From an uncultured Lentisphaerota bacterium (lineage in GTDB: Bacteria; Verrucomicrobiota; Kiritimatiellia; CAIQIC01): a stretch of DNA of 39,897 nucleotides. Shown here piece by piece: positions 14,716 through 24,007 of the stretch (position 1 is the stretch's first letter; each line of letters starts with the position of its first letter). The notes under the pieces were generated by a model that saw nothing but the letters and a program-made list of their open reading frames with translations, was not told where the DNA came from and ran no database searches. The stretch spans positions 1 through 39,897 of the forward strand of contig CAIWHP010000140.1 of assembly GCA_903912445.1 (NCBI GenBank). The letters run 5' to 3'. The translations under genes were made by a program, and so were the position numbers.

Positions 14716-17229
14716 ATGATATTTCACAAGCAGCAGGCCGCGGCAGGGCGGTATCCGCCGGCTGGGATCCCGTTCTGGAAACAGCTCCGAGTTGTAGTCC
14801 TGCTGGCCGCCGGAGGGCTCTTGCTGCCCGGTTGCGTCCACCCGCCGCTGGCCTCGATGCCCCCTTACTCGGGGCCGTTGATCGCGGCCGAGCTCGCGCC
14901 CGGCGCGCCGCTCTCCACCCAGACGGTGTGGCGGGCCATGCAGGGATCTCTGCCCGTCGCCGTCAGTGCGGAGCGGGACCGGCGGGCGCTGTGGCTGCCG
15001 TGCAACTTCAAGGGGACGCAGATCGAACGGGCCGGCTGGGACCGGTCGGTGCAACTGGACCTGAGCATCTGTCGCGGCCTGCGTTTTGATGTCTACTGCG
15101 CGGACAGTTCGCCGGTCTCCACCTTCAACCTCTATCTGCATAGCGGTGACGGCTGGTATACGGGCAGCTTCCGTCCCGCGCGGAAACCGGGCTGGAGCCC
15201 CGTCGTGGTGGCCAAGAGCAGCATGCGGACTGAAGGTAAGCCTGCCGGCTGGGGCCAGATCGATCAGCTCCGCATCTCGGCCTGGCGCGGCGCGGATGTG
15301 GACACCGGGTTCTATATTGCCAACCTGGCGTTGGCGGGCGCCGACGCCCCGGTCGTCATCATCCGCGGCGACAGCGCCTGCTCGTCCGGCGACGGCGAGG
15401 CCAAGTCGGTGGCCACCTTCACCGCCGCCCTCGGCGCCAAGCTCGATGCCTTGGGCATAGCCTATGCCGTGATCAGCGATGCCGATGTGACGGCGGACCG
15501 GCTCAAGGGCAAGACGGTGGCCATCCTTCCGTACAATCCCCGGATGCCTGCGGCGGTGGTGCGCGAACTGACCGCGTATATGGCCGCCGGCGGGAAGCTT
15601 CTGGCGTTCTACAGCGTGCCGGCGGAGCTAGCCCAGGCGGGCGGCATCGGGATCGGCGCCCACGTGCGGGAGACGCAGCCCGGCCAGTTCGCCAGCATCC
15701 GCGCCACGGGGGGCGGGCTGCCCGGCCAGCCGGCGCAGGCGGGCCAGGCCTCATGGAATATTCACCACGCCGCGGCCGAGGCGGGCCGCAGCCGCGTGGT
15801 GGCCACGTGGTACAACGCGCAGGGCGGATCCACCGCAGAGCCCGCGGTTGTGGCCTCGAGCAACTGTGTTTTTATGACCCATGTGTTGCTCGACGACGAT
15901 CCGGCTAACAAGCGGGCGCTTTTGCTGGCCATGCTGGGGAGCCTCGACGAGGGGCTCTGGAAGAGGGCGATCGCGGATGCCCGCGACCGGGCAGGCCGGT
16001 TTGGTCCTTATACCGAAATGCAGGAAGCCCTCCGCGGCATCCGGCGCGAGGCGCGCGGCAACGAGCAGGCGCTGCAGCTGGCGGGGGAGGCCGGGGCAAG
16101 TTACGCGTTATCGCTCCGCAAGGAACGCGAGAAGCAATTCAGCGAGGCCGTGCTCTCGGCACAGCAGGCGCGGGAGCGCGCGATGGCGGCCCATTGCCTG
16201 GCGCAGCAGCCGCAGCGGAATGAGAGTCGCGCGTGGTGGTGCCATAGCGCCTTCGGCGTGGCGGGCCAGACGTGGGACGAGGCGGTCGGCGCACTGGCCA
16301 CCAACGGCTTCACGGCCGTGATCCCCAACATGCTCTGGGGCGGCGTGGCCTTCTACAACAGCACGGTGCTGCCCGTGGCGCCTGCGGTGCTGGAAAAGGG
16401 CGACCAGATCGCGGCCTGTGTGGCGGCGTGCCGCAAATATGGCGTGCAGTGTCATGTGTGGAAGGTCAACTGGAACATGGGCCACCAGACGCCGCGGGAG
16501 TTCAGCGACCGGATGCTCGCCGCCGGCCGGACGCAGGTGGGCTTCGATGGCACCGCCGAGCCGCGCTGGCTCTGTCCCTCGCACCCGGCCAACCAGCAGC
16601 TCGAAATCGACGCGATGGTCGAGGTCGCCACCAAGTATGATGTGGATGGCATCCATTTCGACTACATCCGCTACCCGGACGGGAACCACTGCTTCTGCGC
16701 AGGTTGTCGCGAACGTTTCGAACTCAGCCTTGGCAAGAAAGTCGGCAACTGGCCGTCCGCTACGCGCAAGGAGCCGGCAATCCGGCAGGCGTGGCTCGAT
16801 TTCCGGCGCGCCAACATCACGAAAGTCGTCGCCGCGGTGCATCAGGCGGTGAAGCAGCAGAAGCCCAAGATGCAGATCTCCGCCGCCGTCTTTCCCAACT
16901 GGACGGTGGATCGCGACGGCGTGGGGCAGGACTGGCAGCTCTGGTGCGAGCGGGGCTACCTGGATTTCGTGTGCCCGATGGACTACACGCCGGACCCCGA
17001 ACAGTTTGCCTCGCTGGTCGGGCGGCAGCTCAAGTGGGCTGGCCAGGTGCCCTGCCGGCCGGGCATCGGCATCAGCACCTGGCACGGCGATATGGATGTG
17101 CCCAAGCTGATCGAGATGGTCAAGCTCACCCGCACGCTGCACACCGGCGGCTTCACGATCTTCAACTATGGCTCGAATGAGGCCGCCCGGGTGCTGCCGC
17201 TATGTGGACAAGGCCTGACGCGTCCGTAG
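14716..17229 (+). CDS. Lipoprotein with C-terminal GHL10-like (DUF187) glycoside-hydrolase domain
   Basis: 837 residues. The signal peptide ends in lipobox LLPGC (Cys40), so export and lipid anchoring are predicted. Residues about 85-210 resemble a beta-sandwich carbohydrate-binding unit (LDLSICRGLRFDVYC, LHSGDGWYTGSFRP). About 215-330 resemble a glutamine-amidotransferase/trimerisation-like fold (VTADRLKGKTVAILPYNP, YMAAGGKLLAFYS). A helical linker leads to a TIM-barrel domain (about 500-830) with VDGIHFDYIRYPDG, ISAAVFPNW and DFVCPMDYTPD, characteristic of GHL10/DUF187 proteins. These are thought to cleave polysaccharides, but the substrate is unknown. It lies upstream of a sialate O-acetylesterase on the same strand, so a role in glycan breakdown is inferred. 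No clear ribosome site precedes the ATG. Confidence 0.78.
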   Translation: MIFHKQQAAAGRYPPAGIPFWKQLRVVVLLAAGGLLLPGCVHPPLASMPPYSGPLIAAELAPGAPLSTQTVWRAMQGSLPVAVSAERDRRALWLPCNFKGTQIERAGWDRSVQLDLSICRGLRFDVYCADSSPVSTFNLYLHSGDGWYTGSFRPARKPGWSPVVVAKSSMRTEGKPAGWGQIDQLRISAWRGADVDTGFYIANLALAGADAPVVIIRGDSACSSGDGEAKSVATFTAALGAKLDALGIAYAVISDADVTADRLKGKTVAILPYNPRMPAAVVRELTAYMAAGGKLLAFYSVPAELAQAGGIGIGAHVRETQPGQFASIRATGGGLPGQPAQAGQASWNIHHAAAEAGRSRVVATWYNAQGGSTAEPAVVASSNCVFMTHVLLDDDPANKRALLLAMLGSLDEGLWKRAIADARDRAGRFGPYTEMQEALRGIRREARGNEQALQLAGEAGASYALSLRKEREKQFSEAVLSAQQARERAMAAHCLAQQPQRNESRAWWCHSAFGVAGQTWDEAVGALATNGFTAVIPNMLWGGVAFYNSTVLPVAPAVLEKGDQIAACVAACRKYGVQCHVWKVNWNMGHQTPREFSDRMLAAGRTQVGFDGTAEPRWLCPSHPANQQLEIDAMVEVATKYDVDGIHFDYIRYPDGNHCFCAGCRERFELSLGKKVGNWPSATRKEPAIRQAWLDFRRANITKVVAAVHQAVKQQKPKMQISAAVFPNWTVDRDGVGQDWQLWCERGYLDFVCPMDYTPDPEQFASLVGRQLKWAGQVPCRPGIGISTWHGDMDVPKLIEMVKLTRTLHTGGFTIFNYGSNEAARVLPLCGQGLTRP

Positions 17230-17259
17230 TCGGGGCGCGCCTTGGTTCTATTATTTGAG

Positions 17260-17334
17260 GCCGGGCAGGAAATACGCTTGACCATCCGGCGGTGCAGCGT
17301 AAAAGAACACCCATCTTTTTTGCGGCTGCCCGGC
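17260..17334 (+). promoter_or_regulatory. Inverted repeat and weak promoter before the sialate O-acetylesterase gene
   Basis: GCCGGGCAG (17260-17268) and CTGCCCGGC (17326-17334) are perfect 9-base inverted arms enclosing 57 bases. Inside lie TTGACC (17278-17283) and, 16 bases on, TAAAAG (17300-17305), a weak sigma-70-like pair. The start codon at 17369 has AAAGG upstream. The arms could form a regulatory stem or belong to a dispersed repeat. Confidence 0.35.
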
Positions 17335-17368
17335 GGCCCATGGAATCACAAAGGGAAAGGATGAACCG

Positions 17369-19624
17369 ATGAAGCGAATGATTGTGCTGCTGGCTTTGGT
17401 TGCGCTGGGGGGCGGCGCGCGCGCCGATGTCCGCCTGCCGGCGATGTTCAGTGACAACATGGTCTTGCAGCGGGAGACCTCCGCGGCGTTCTGGGGCTGG
17501 GCGAGCCCCGGCGAAAAGATCTCGGTCACCGGTTCGTGGGGCGCCACCGCGGCGACCGTGGCGGCGGCCGATGGAATGTGGCGGCTCAAGCTCAAGACGC
17601 CCGCGGCGGGCGGCCCGCTCACGGTCACGATCAAGGGCCAGAATACGATCGTGCTCAAGAACGTGCTCGCGGGTGAAGTTTGGCTCTGCTCGGGCCAGTC
17701 GAACATGGGCATGACCGTCAACGGCGTGACCAACGCGGCGGCGGAGATGGCCGCCGCCAACTATCCGCAGATCCGGCTGCTGAGCGTGAACCTGACCACG
17801 GCCAACGAGCCGCAGACGGAGTGCAAGGTGCGGGGCTGGGAGGTCTGCGCGCCCACCAACGTCGGCCCCTTCACCGCCGCGGGTTATTTTTTCGGCCGCA
17901 AGCTCCACAAGGATTTGAAGGTGCCGATCGGACTGATCAACTCCTCGTGGGGCGGCACCTGCATCGAGGCCTGGACCTCCTGGGAGAGCCAGCAGGCTGA
18001 TCCGGCGATGCAGGAGCTCAAGAAGAACTGGGACAAGCGCGACGAGACCTACACGCCGGAAGCCGACCAGAAGCAGTTCGAAGCCGATAAAAAAGCGCTC
18101 GCCGCCTGGAACAAGGGCGACAAGAAATCTCCGGCGCCGCGTCCGCGCCTGCAGGGCCAGCCGCGCAAGAGCCAGAACTATCCGGCCAACCTGTTCAACG
18201 CGATGATCAACCCGCTGGTGCCGTTCGCGATCAAGGGTGCGATCTGGTATCAAGGCGAAGGCAATGCCGGCCGCGGCAAGGAGTACCGCGTCCAGATGGA
18301 GCGCCTGATCGTCAACTGGCGCACGCTGTGGGGTTATGAATTTCCCGTCTACTTTGTCCAGTTGCCCAACTTCATGGCGCCGTGGAAGAGCCCCGTGGAA
18401 GATGGCGGGTGGCCGCAGATCCGCGAGTCGTTCGCGAAAACGGCCAAGGAAGTGCCCAACACGGGCATGGCGATCACCATCGATATCGGCGAGGAGAGCA
18501 ACATCCACCCCCTGAACAAGCAGGATGTGGGCGACCGGCTGGGCCGCGTGGCGTTGGCCAAGACCTATGGCTTGAAGGGCTTCGCGTGGTGCGGCCCGGT
18601 GGCGGAGTCGTGCCAGTTTGGCGGCGGCAAGGCGCGGATCCGTTTCGATACCGGCGGCGCGCCGTTGGCGGTCAAAGGCGGCGGCAGCCTGACCGGGTTC
18701 GCCTTGACGGGGTCGGATGGCAACACCGTGGCGGCCGACGCCGCCATTGAGGGGCAAGACACCGTCGTGGTCAGTTCGCCCAAGGTGACGGAGCCGGTGA
18801 TGGTGCACTATGCGTGGGCCAACAATCCGGTCGGCGTCAATCTGTTCAACGCGGAAGGGCTGCCGGCTTCGCCGTTCCGCTTTGGCGAGATGCCGAAGTA
18901 CGAAGCCTGGACCCGCTGTCTCCCGGAAGAGGCGAAGGCCTATCAGGTCGTGTACGGCTTTGACCCCCTCGCGGGCAAGCTGACCGACAATAATACGCGT
19001 TTCGTCTATGACGAGGATCATTCCGCCCAGGTCAAGGGCCCGTTCAAGAAGGTGGCCTATTTCCTGGCGTTGCGGGATCAGGCCGGCCAGGAATCCTATG
19101 CGTTCGTTGCCATGGATCCGTTCACGGACGACCTCGCCAAGATCGGCGTGCCGTGCGTGGCCAGTGGCGCCAAGTTCCAGGTCCAAGTCACAGGTGCCGT
19201 GGTCAAGTCGAATGCGAAGGGCGTGACGGTGGGCGAGTTCGCCGACGGCTGCAATATCGAATTCTGGCCGAGCAACTATGGTTCGCAGAACGCGGCCAAA
19301 GTGCCCGGCGCGGACGATAAACTCCATGACTTCGGCGACAACATAGATGCGAAGGGCGGCGCGGGTTATGGCTCGATGCAGATCCACAACTGGAAAGAAA
19401 AACACTCCATCATCTGCTTCAACCGGTTTGGCTCGGGACGGGGTAATGACGTAGGGCTGGGCAACTCGGCAGGCAAGACGCGCGACTGGACGTTCACCTC
19501 CAGCGGTCAGACCTATAGCCGCGGCGAGTTCAAGGTGCTGGTGCTGCCCGGCGTCGGGGCGGTGCGTCCCAGCGTGGTCCCCAGCCCGGTTAAGAAACCT
19601 GACACGTCGTATCCGGGGTTGTGA
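17369..19624 (+). CDS. Sialate O-acetylesterase with extra C-terminal beta domain
   Basis: 751 residues with a signal peptide (MKRMIVLLALVALGGGARA). It has the SGNH-type acetylesterase core of the SASA family: a beta-sandwich N-terminus (LPAMFSDNMVLQ), the nucleophile motif WLCSGQSNMG (Ser111), INSSWGGTCIEAW, AIWYQGEGNAGRG, and the Asp-His pair in DIGEESNIHP (Asp372, His380). The family removes O-acetyl groups from sialic acids or similar acetylated sugars. Residues about 550-751 form an added beta-rich module (FGDNIDAKGGAGYGSMQIHN, then WTFTSSGQTYSRGEF) absent from short members. The protein is predicted to be periplasmic or secreted. The next esterase gene follows on the same strand. Confidence 0.88.
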   Translation: MKRMIVLLALVALGGGARADVRLPAMFSDNMVLQRETSAAFWGWASPGEKISVTGSWGATAATVAAADGMWRLKLKTPAAGGPLTVTIKGQNTIVLKNVLAGEVWLCSGQSNMGMTVNGVTNAAAEMAAANYPQIRLLSVNLTTANEPQTECKVRGWEVCAPTNVGPFTAAGYFFGRKLHKDLKVPIGLINSSWGGTCIEAWTSWESQQADPAMQELKKNWDKRDETYTPEADQKQFEADKKALAAWNKGDKKSPAPRPRLQGQPRKSQNYPANLFNAMINPLVPFAIKGAIWYQGEGNAGRGKEYRVQMERLIVNWRTLWGYEFPVYFVQLPNFMAPWKSPVEDGGWPQIRESFAKTAKEVPNTGMAITIDIGEESNIHPLNKQDVGDRLGRVALAKTYGLKGFAWCGPVAESCQFGGGKARIRFDTGGAPLAVKGGGSLTGFALTGSDGNTVAADAAIEGQDTVVVSSPKVTEPVMVHYAWANNPVGVNLFNAEGLPASPFRFGEMPKYEAWTRCLPEEAKAYQVVYGFDPLAGKLTDNNTRFVYDEDHSAQVKGPFKKVAYFLALRDQAGQESYAFVAMDPFTDDLAKIGVPCVASGAKFQVQVTGAVVKSNAKGVTVGEFADGCNIEFWPSNYGSQNAAKVPGADDKLHDFGDNIDAKGGAGYGSMQIHNWKEKHSIICFNRFGSGRGNDVGLGNSAGKTRDWTFTSSGQTYSRGEFKVLVLPGVGAVRPSVVPSPVKKPDTSYPGL

Positions 19625-19779
19625 CGCGAGCGGCCGGGTTCCACAGAGGCGGGGGCGCACCTAGGCGGACAACGCCGGAACAGGGTTTTCTTTTATCCGG
19701 TGTGTGGGCGCTGCGTGATCGTGCGGCTTTTCCCAGCGGACAGGCCTGCCGAATGCATGATTTTCAAGAAAGAAAACAT

Positions 19780-20874
19780 ATGAACAGGATGCTGCGCTCT
19801 GTCAGAAAATCAGCTGCCCGGGTCGCTATGCTCAGGTTTGGTCGGCTGCTGGTGCCGGGACTCTGTTTTGCCGCGGCGTGCTGGACGGCCCAGGGAGCTG
19901 AAGCTGTCGGCGCGAAGTCCGGGGAGCCGCGCGTGGTCGCTGGCAAGCGGGCGGCGCAACCGGCCCATCTGCCCAAGGGCGTTCGCTCAGAGAAGGATCT
20001 TCAGTATGTGCTTGGCGGCGACGAGGCCCAGCGGCTGGATCTGTATTTGCCCGAGACATCCGGAGGACAACCTTTGCCGTTGGTGGTTTGGATTCATGGC
20101 GGCGGTTGGCGGGGTGGTAACAAGGCGGGTTGCCCGGCGCTGGGGATGATTGAAAAGGGCTATGCCGTGGCGAGTGTTGAATACCGCTTCAGCCAGAAGG
20201 CGCTGTTCCCGGCGCAGATCCAGGATTGCCAGGCCGCCCTGCGCTGGCTGCGGGCCAACAGCAAGCGATACAACCTCGATCCGGATCACATCGGCGTCTG
20301 GGGTTCCTCGGCGGGCGGACACTTGGTGGCGCTCTTGGGCACGGCCGGGGGCAAGAAGGCTTTTGCCCCCGTCGGCGGCAACGAGGCGCAGTCGGACCGG
20401 GTGCAGGCCGTGTGCGACTTCTTTGGACCGACCGATTTCAACACGGTCATGCAGCAGGCGGCGGACGATAAGAACGTCACGAACATCTTCAAGTTCAACA
20501 CGCCCAGCGATCCCTACTCCGGCCTGATCGGCGTGAGCCTAGGCTCGGACCAGCAGAAGGGCGAGGCGGTCAGCCCCGTGCATTATGTCAGCAAGGACAA
20601 CCCGCCGATCCTGATCCTGCACGGTACCAGGGATGCGCTGGTCCCGTTTGCGCAAAGCGAGGAATTTGCCGCCGCATTGAAGGCAAAGGGCGTGGATGTT
20701 CTGCTGCAGAAGCTGCCCGGTTCGGGGCACGGCGGACCGATGTTCAACAAGCCGGCGTCCACTGCTTTGATTCAGAAGTTTTTCGACAAGCATCTCAAGG
20801 GGTCGGATATCAAGGTCGAGCTCGTGCCGGAAGCCGAGTTGACGATCCGGCCTGATGCGCCCGCGAAAAAGTAG
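19780..20874 (+). CDS. Secreted alpha/beta-hydrolase esterase (BD-FAE/HSL-like)
   Basis: 364 residues with a hydrophobic signal segment at about 19-40. The oxyanion-hole motif WIHGGGWRGGNK (about 104-115), nucleophile motif GVWGSSAGGH (Ser177), acid in LILHGTRDALVPF and His in GSGHGGPMF form a complete triad. These proteins hydrolyse carboxyl esters; relatives near glycan genes remove acetyl or feruloyl groups from polysaccharides, and that use is inferred here. The ATG at 19780 is chosen for the preceding AAGAAAG and the signal peptide; an ATG nine codons upstream (MHDFQERKH) is the alternative. It is convergent with the next gene, 17 bp apart. No terminator is visible in that gap. Confidence 0.83.
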   Translation: MNRMLRSVRKSAARVAMLRFGRLLVPGLCFAAACWTAQGAEAVGAKSGEPRVVAGKRAAQPAHLPKGVRSEKDLQYVLGGDEAQRLDLYLPETSGGQPLPLVVWIHGGGWRGGNKAGCPALGMIEKGYAVASVEYRFSQKALFPAQIQDCQAALRWLRANSKRYNLDPDHIGVWGSSAGGHLVALLGTAGGKKAFAPVGGNEAQSDRVQAVCDFFGPTDFNTVMQQAADDKNVTNIFKFNTPSDPYSGLIGVSLGSDQQKGEAVSPVHYVSKDNPPILILHGTRDALVPFAQSEEFAAALKAKGVDVLLQKLPGSGHGGPMFNKPASTALIQKFFDKHLKGSDIKVELVPEAELTIRPDAPAKK

Positions 20875-20891
20875 TCCTCACGCGCCGCGGC

Positions 20892-21869
20892 TCAGGCCAG
20901 GCTCTTGAGCAGCTCAATTTCTTTGCGCAACACGCCCGGCTGTTCCGCCGCCGGGAAGTGCTTCAGGCATTCGTTCTCGAGGCAGAGGTCGCCCTGGTAG
21001 TGCGCCTTGCGCAGGATCGCCACGACGCGTTTGTAATCAATGTCGCCCGTGTAGATCGGTGCGGCGTATTGGCCGTATTCCCAGCCCATCGGGCGGCGGA
21101 TGTTCCGCCGCTCCGGCGGGTAGCGCACGCTCTTGCAATGCGTGTGGAAAACGCGCGGGGCGAAGCGCTCGTACATGCCGTACAGCTCTTCCAGCGGCCA
21201 GCCATACCAGTAGAAATTCAGGGCGTCGAGGGTCAGGCCCAGCTGCGGGGAACCCGCCGCGGCGAAGAGCTGGTCGAGCACGGCGGGGTCGTTGGTGAAC
21301 CGGCTGTGGTTCTCGATGCCCAGGCGCACCGGCCGGTCGGCGACGACTTCGCAAACCGCCTTGCAGGCCTTGATGGCGACCGGCAGGAACTGGTCCACCG
21401 GGGTCTTGCGCGGCGCCACGTCAATGCGGATGACCTGGACGTTCAGGGCCTGCGCCACCGGCACGAGCCTGCGCATCCAGGCGACCTCTTCCTCCAGCCG
21501 TTCATCGAAGCGGTTGTGCATGCAGAAGGCCGTGATGGTGACGCGCTGCGCCGCGAGCTCAGCGGCCAGGGCCTCGATCCCCGCGGGCGTGGCGAGGCTG
21601 TACTTCTTTTCCGGGTGAAAGAGCGCGGGGCACAGCATCTCGGGGGTGACATCCACCTCCACGCCGGCAACCCCGAGATACTTCAACGCTGCCCAGCAGT
21701 CGGGCTGGCCGGTGGCCTTGAGGTGCGCATCGCGGCAGGCCACCATCCAAGGCTTCGACGGTTGCACCGTGCGCGGGGTGCTGCAGGCGCCGGAGAAACC
21801 CGCCGTCAGCACGAGGCCGGCGGCGGTCTGCAGGAAATCGCGGCGGGAGAGGGCGGTTGGTTTTTTCAT
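20892..21869 (-). CDS. Tat-exported sugar phosphate isomerase/epimerase-like TIM-barrel protein
   Basis: 325 residues. The N-terminus has a twin-arginine signal, SRRDFLQTAAGLVLTAGFSG, ending in GAC, so it may also be lipidated. The rest is an AP-endonuclease-2-type TIM barrel with metal-site-like motifs: GVAGVEVDV, FCMHNRF, VRLGIENHSRF, LGLTLDALNFYWYG, FHTHCKS and DLCLENECL. Relatives isomerise or epimerise sugars or cleave inositol compounds with a divalent metal. The ATG at 21869 is preferred because GGAG lies 7 bases upstream. It is 37 bp downstream of the CE1-like esterase gene, hence probably co-transcribed. Exported members are common in Planctomycetota and Verrucomicrobiota. Confidence 0.8.
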   Translation of the reverse strand: MKKPTALSRRDFLQTAAGLVLTAGFSGACSTPRTVQPSKPWMVACRDAHLKATGQPDCWAALKYLGVAGVEVDVTPEMLCPALFHPEKKYSLATPAGIEALAAELAAQRVTITAFCMHNRFDERLEEEVAWMRRLVPVAQALNVQVIRIDVAPRKTPVDQFLPVAIKACKAVCEVVADRPVRLGIENHSRFTNDPAVLDQLFAAAGSPQLGLTLDALNFYWYGWPLEELYGMYERFAPRVFHTHCKSVRYPPERRNIRRPMGWEYGQYAAPIYTGDIDYKRVVAILRKAHYQGDLCLENECLKHFPAAEQPGVLRKEIELLKSLA

Positions 21870-21906
21870 TTGATGACTCCTTGCCTGCCTTATCCTTGTT
21901 TGGTCG

Positions 21907-23025
21907 TTACGGCTGGAAAAGCAATGGCGCGAACTCGGCCAGATAGCCACGCCAGACCGGCCAGCTGTGCGCGCCCTCGGACAGGCGCCAGGTGTGGCGG
22001 ATGTTTTTCTCCTTGAGCAGCGCGACGAACTCCACGTTGCGCTTGAGGAGGAAGTCGTCCTTGCCGCAGGCGATCCAGAGCAGTTTGAGCTGCTGGTTGG
22101 CGGCCTCCGGCTGAGTCAGCAGCGCCGTGAGGGCTTCCTGGTCCGGGATGCCGGAGCTGAAGCCGCCGACCCAGGCGAAACGGTCCGGATGCTGCAGGCC
22201 GATGGCGAGAGCCTGCCCGCCGCCCATGCTCAGGCCGGCGATGGCGCGGCTGGCGGCATCGGCCTGCACGCGATAGTTTGCCTCGACGAACGGCAGCACG
22301 TTTTCCATTAGGTCGCGCTCGAATAGCGCGGTGTTGGATTGCGGCCCGCCCGCGCCGCCCCCGGTGGCCGCATGGCCGTCCATCATCACCACCACCATCG
22401 CCTTGGCGCGGCCCTGCGCGATCAGGTTGTCGAGAATCCAATGCGCCTTGCCGTGCGCGATCCACGTGGCCTGGTTGTCGCCGGAACCATGCTGGAGATA
22501 GAGGGTGGGGAAGCGCGTGACCGGCTGCCGGTCGTAACCCGGCGGCGTATACACCACCAGCTCGCGCAGGCGGCCCAGCGCTGGTGACCGGTAGGCGTGC
22601 TGGTGAACAACGCCGTGCGGCACGTCCTGGAAATCGTGGATCAGCGGCGGCTGTCCCGGCAGGTGCAGGATGCTCGTGCGCGGCGCGCGCATGGGTTTGA
22701 TCGCGGGATTGGAAGGGTCAATCATCGCGAGCCCGTCCACCTGGAAACTGTATTCCCACACCCCGGGCTCGATGGGGCCCACCGTGACGCTCCACAGGCC
22801 GTTGCTGCCTTTGACCATCGGCGCGCGCCCCTCGGCCCATTGGCCGGCGACGACCACCTCGGCGGCCTTGGGCGCCTGCAAGCGGAACGTCACGTGGCGG
22901 TCAGTTTGGATGTCCGGCGACAAGATGGCCGGCGGCCGCAGGCGGCGCGCCGGGGCCTCGGCGGCCGCTGCGGCGCAGGACAGGCCCAGGATGGCGAGGC
23001 AGAGATAGAGCGCGGTAAGTTTCAT
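21907..23025 (-). CDS. Secreted CE1-type esterase with N-terminal CBM48/E-set domain
   Basis: 372 residues with a signal peptide (MKLTALYLCLAILGLSCA, cleavage near AAAAE). Residues about 40-120 form an immunoglobulin-like E-set domain (VTFRLQAPKAAEVVVAGQW, GVWEYSFQVDG) as in CBM48-carrying esterases. The C-terminal esterase-D-like domain has PTLYLQHGSGDN, the nucleophile in IAGLSMGGGQAL (Ser266), an Asp in ACGKDDFLL and His in EGAHSWPVW. This architecture is typical of xylan or feruloyl esterases. The exact ester is not determinable. It heads a two-gene unit with the isomerase-like gene and lies 84 bp after the radical SAM gene on the same strand. Confidence 0.85.
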   Translation of the reverse strand: MKLTALYLCLAILGLSCAAAAAEAPARRLRPPAILSPDIQTDRHVTFRLQAPKAAEVVVAGQWAEGRAPMVKGSNGLWSVTVGPIEPGVWEYSFQVDGLAMIDPSNPAIKPMRAPRTSILHLPGQPPLIHDFQDVPHGVVHQHAYRSPALGRLRELVVYTPPGYDRQPVTRFPTLYLQHGSGDNQATWIAHGKAHWILDNLIAQGRAKAMVVVMMDGHAATGGGAGGPQSNTALFERDLMENVLPFVEANYRVQADAASRAIAGLSMGGGQALAIGLQHPDRFAWVGGFSSGIPDQEALTALLTQPEAANQQLKLLWIACGKDDFLLKRNVEFVALLKEKNIRHTWRLSEGAHSWPVWRGYLAEFAPLLFQP

Positions 23026-23109
23026 GGGTAGTGGCTTTAGATGTTCCGCACAGCAGAGTCAAACAAGAATTCGCCGCGGCAGCGGGTGCCGGGGAGGGGC
23101 GGCTTCTTT

Positions 23110-23994
23110 CTATAACCACATCGGCATGGCACCCGGCGAGGTCGCATCCAGCCGGCCCGAGGCCAGTAACCTGTCGAGCTCGGCCAGCAGGCGCGCCTGG
23201 TCGTGCGGCAGCCGGCCTTCGAGCGGCACGACGTTGGAAGAATGGTTGGCGCGGAAAATCGTGTTGGTCAGCTCCAGCCGCGCGATGATCTCCCGGAGTT
23301 CCCGGACGGCCTGCTGTTCCGAGAGCTGCTGGAAGTGCCCGGCCATGACATCCCCGTGCAGTTCCGTGCCGGGCACGGGCACCACCCGCAAGGCGGCGAG
23401 CAGGCGGGGCTGCAGGCGGTTCAGCGCCGCCGCCGTGGCCTCGGCATGCGCGCGGCTGCGCTCGGCGCCGCCGAGGCCCAACAGGATCATGACGGATAGG
23501 CGCAATCCCGCTTGTTGGGCCCGCTGGCCGGCCTCGACCATGGCCACACCGGTCTCGGCCTTCTTGACCCGCAGCAGGATCGCTTCATCGCCGCTCTCCA
23601 AGCCCAGATAGAGGGTATGCAGTCGGAGCGCGCGCAACGTCTTGAGCTGGGCGTCGGACTTGGAGGCGATGGCGCTGCCGGTGGCGTAGACGTTGACCCG
23701 CGCGAGGGCCGGAAAGTGGTCCGCCAACTCTGTCAGGATCAGCTGCAGCTCTTCAAACGGGCGGCGCATGACATCGCCATCGGCCAGGAAGACGCGGCGG
23801 GTCTCGGGGGCCTGCCGGGCCTCCGCGGCGATCATCCGCCGGATCTCCGCGGGGCTGCGGCGCTGGTATTTCACATCGCGGTACATACCGCAGAACGTGC
23901 AGCGGTTGTAGGGGCAGCCCCGGTCCACCTGCAGGATCAGGCTCGCGGCTTCTGCCGGCGGCCGGAAGAGCGGATTGTTCAATGCGTCAAACAC
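23110..23994 (-). CDS. Radical SAM protein, probably coupled to hsdM
   Basis: About 294 residues from the GTG at 23994. The iron-sulphur motif GCPYNRCTFCGMY (Cys27, Cys32, Cys35, spacing CX4CX2C) is followed by a radical SAM TIM barrel (VFLADGDVMRRPFEEL, LYLGLESGDEAILLRVKK, LSVMILLGLGG) and VVPVPGTELHG near the C-terminus. The substrate is unknown. The CX4CX2C spacing differs from the classical CX3CX2C but occurs in a recognised subgroup. I chose GTG at 23994 because TGGAG lies 8 bases upstream and 13 bases follow the hsdM stop; an ATG at 24066 would overlap hsdM by 59 bp. It is downstream of the restriction genes, so a link to them is inferred only from position. Confidence 0.78.
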   Translation of the reverse strand: MFDALNNPLFRPPAEAASLILQVDRGCPYNRCTFCGMYRDVKYQRRSPAEIRRMIAAEARQAPETRRVFLADGDVMRRPFEELQLILTELADHFPALARVNVYATGSAIASKSDAQLKTLRALRLHTLYLGLESGDEAILLRVKKAETGVAMVEAGQRAQQAGLRLSVMILLGLGGAERSRAHAEATAAALNRLQPRLLAALRVVPVPGTELHGDVMAGHFQQLSEQQAVRELREIIARLELTNTIFRANHSSNVVPLEGRLPHDQARLLAELDRLLASGRLDATSPGAMPMWL

Positions 23995-24007
23995 GATGGG
24001 GTCTCCA

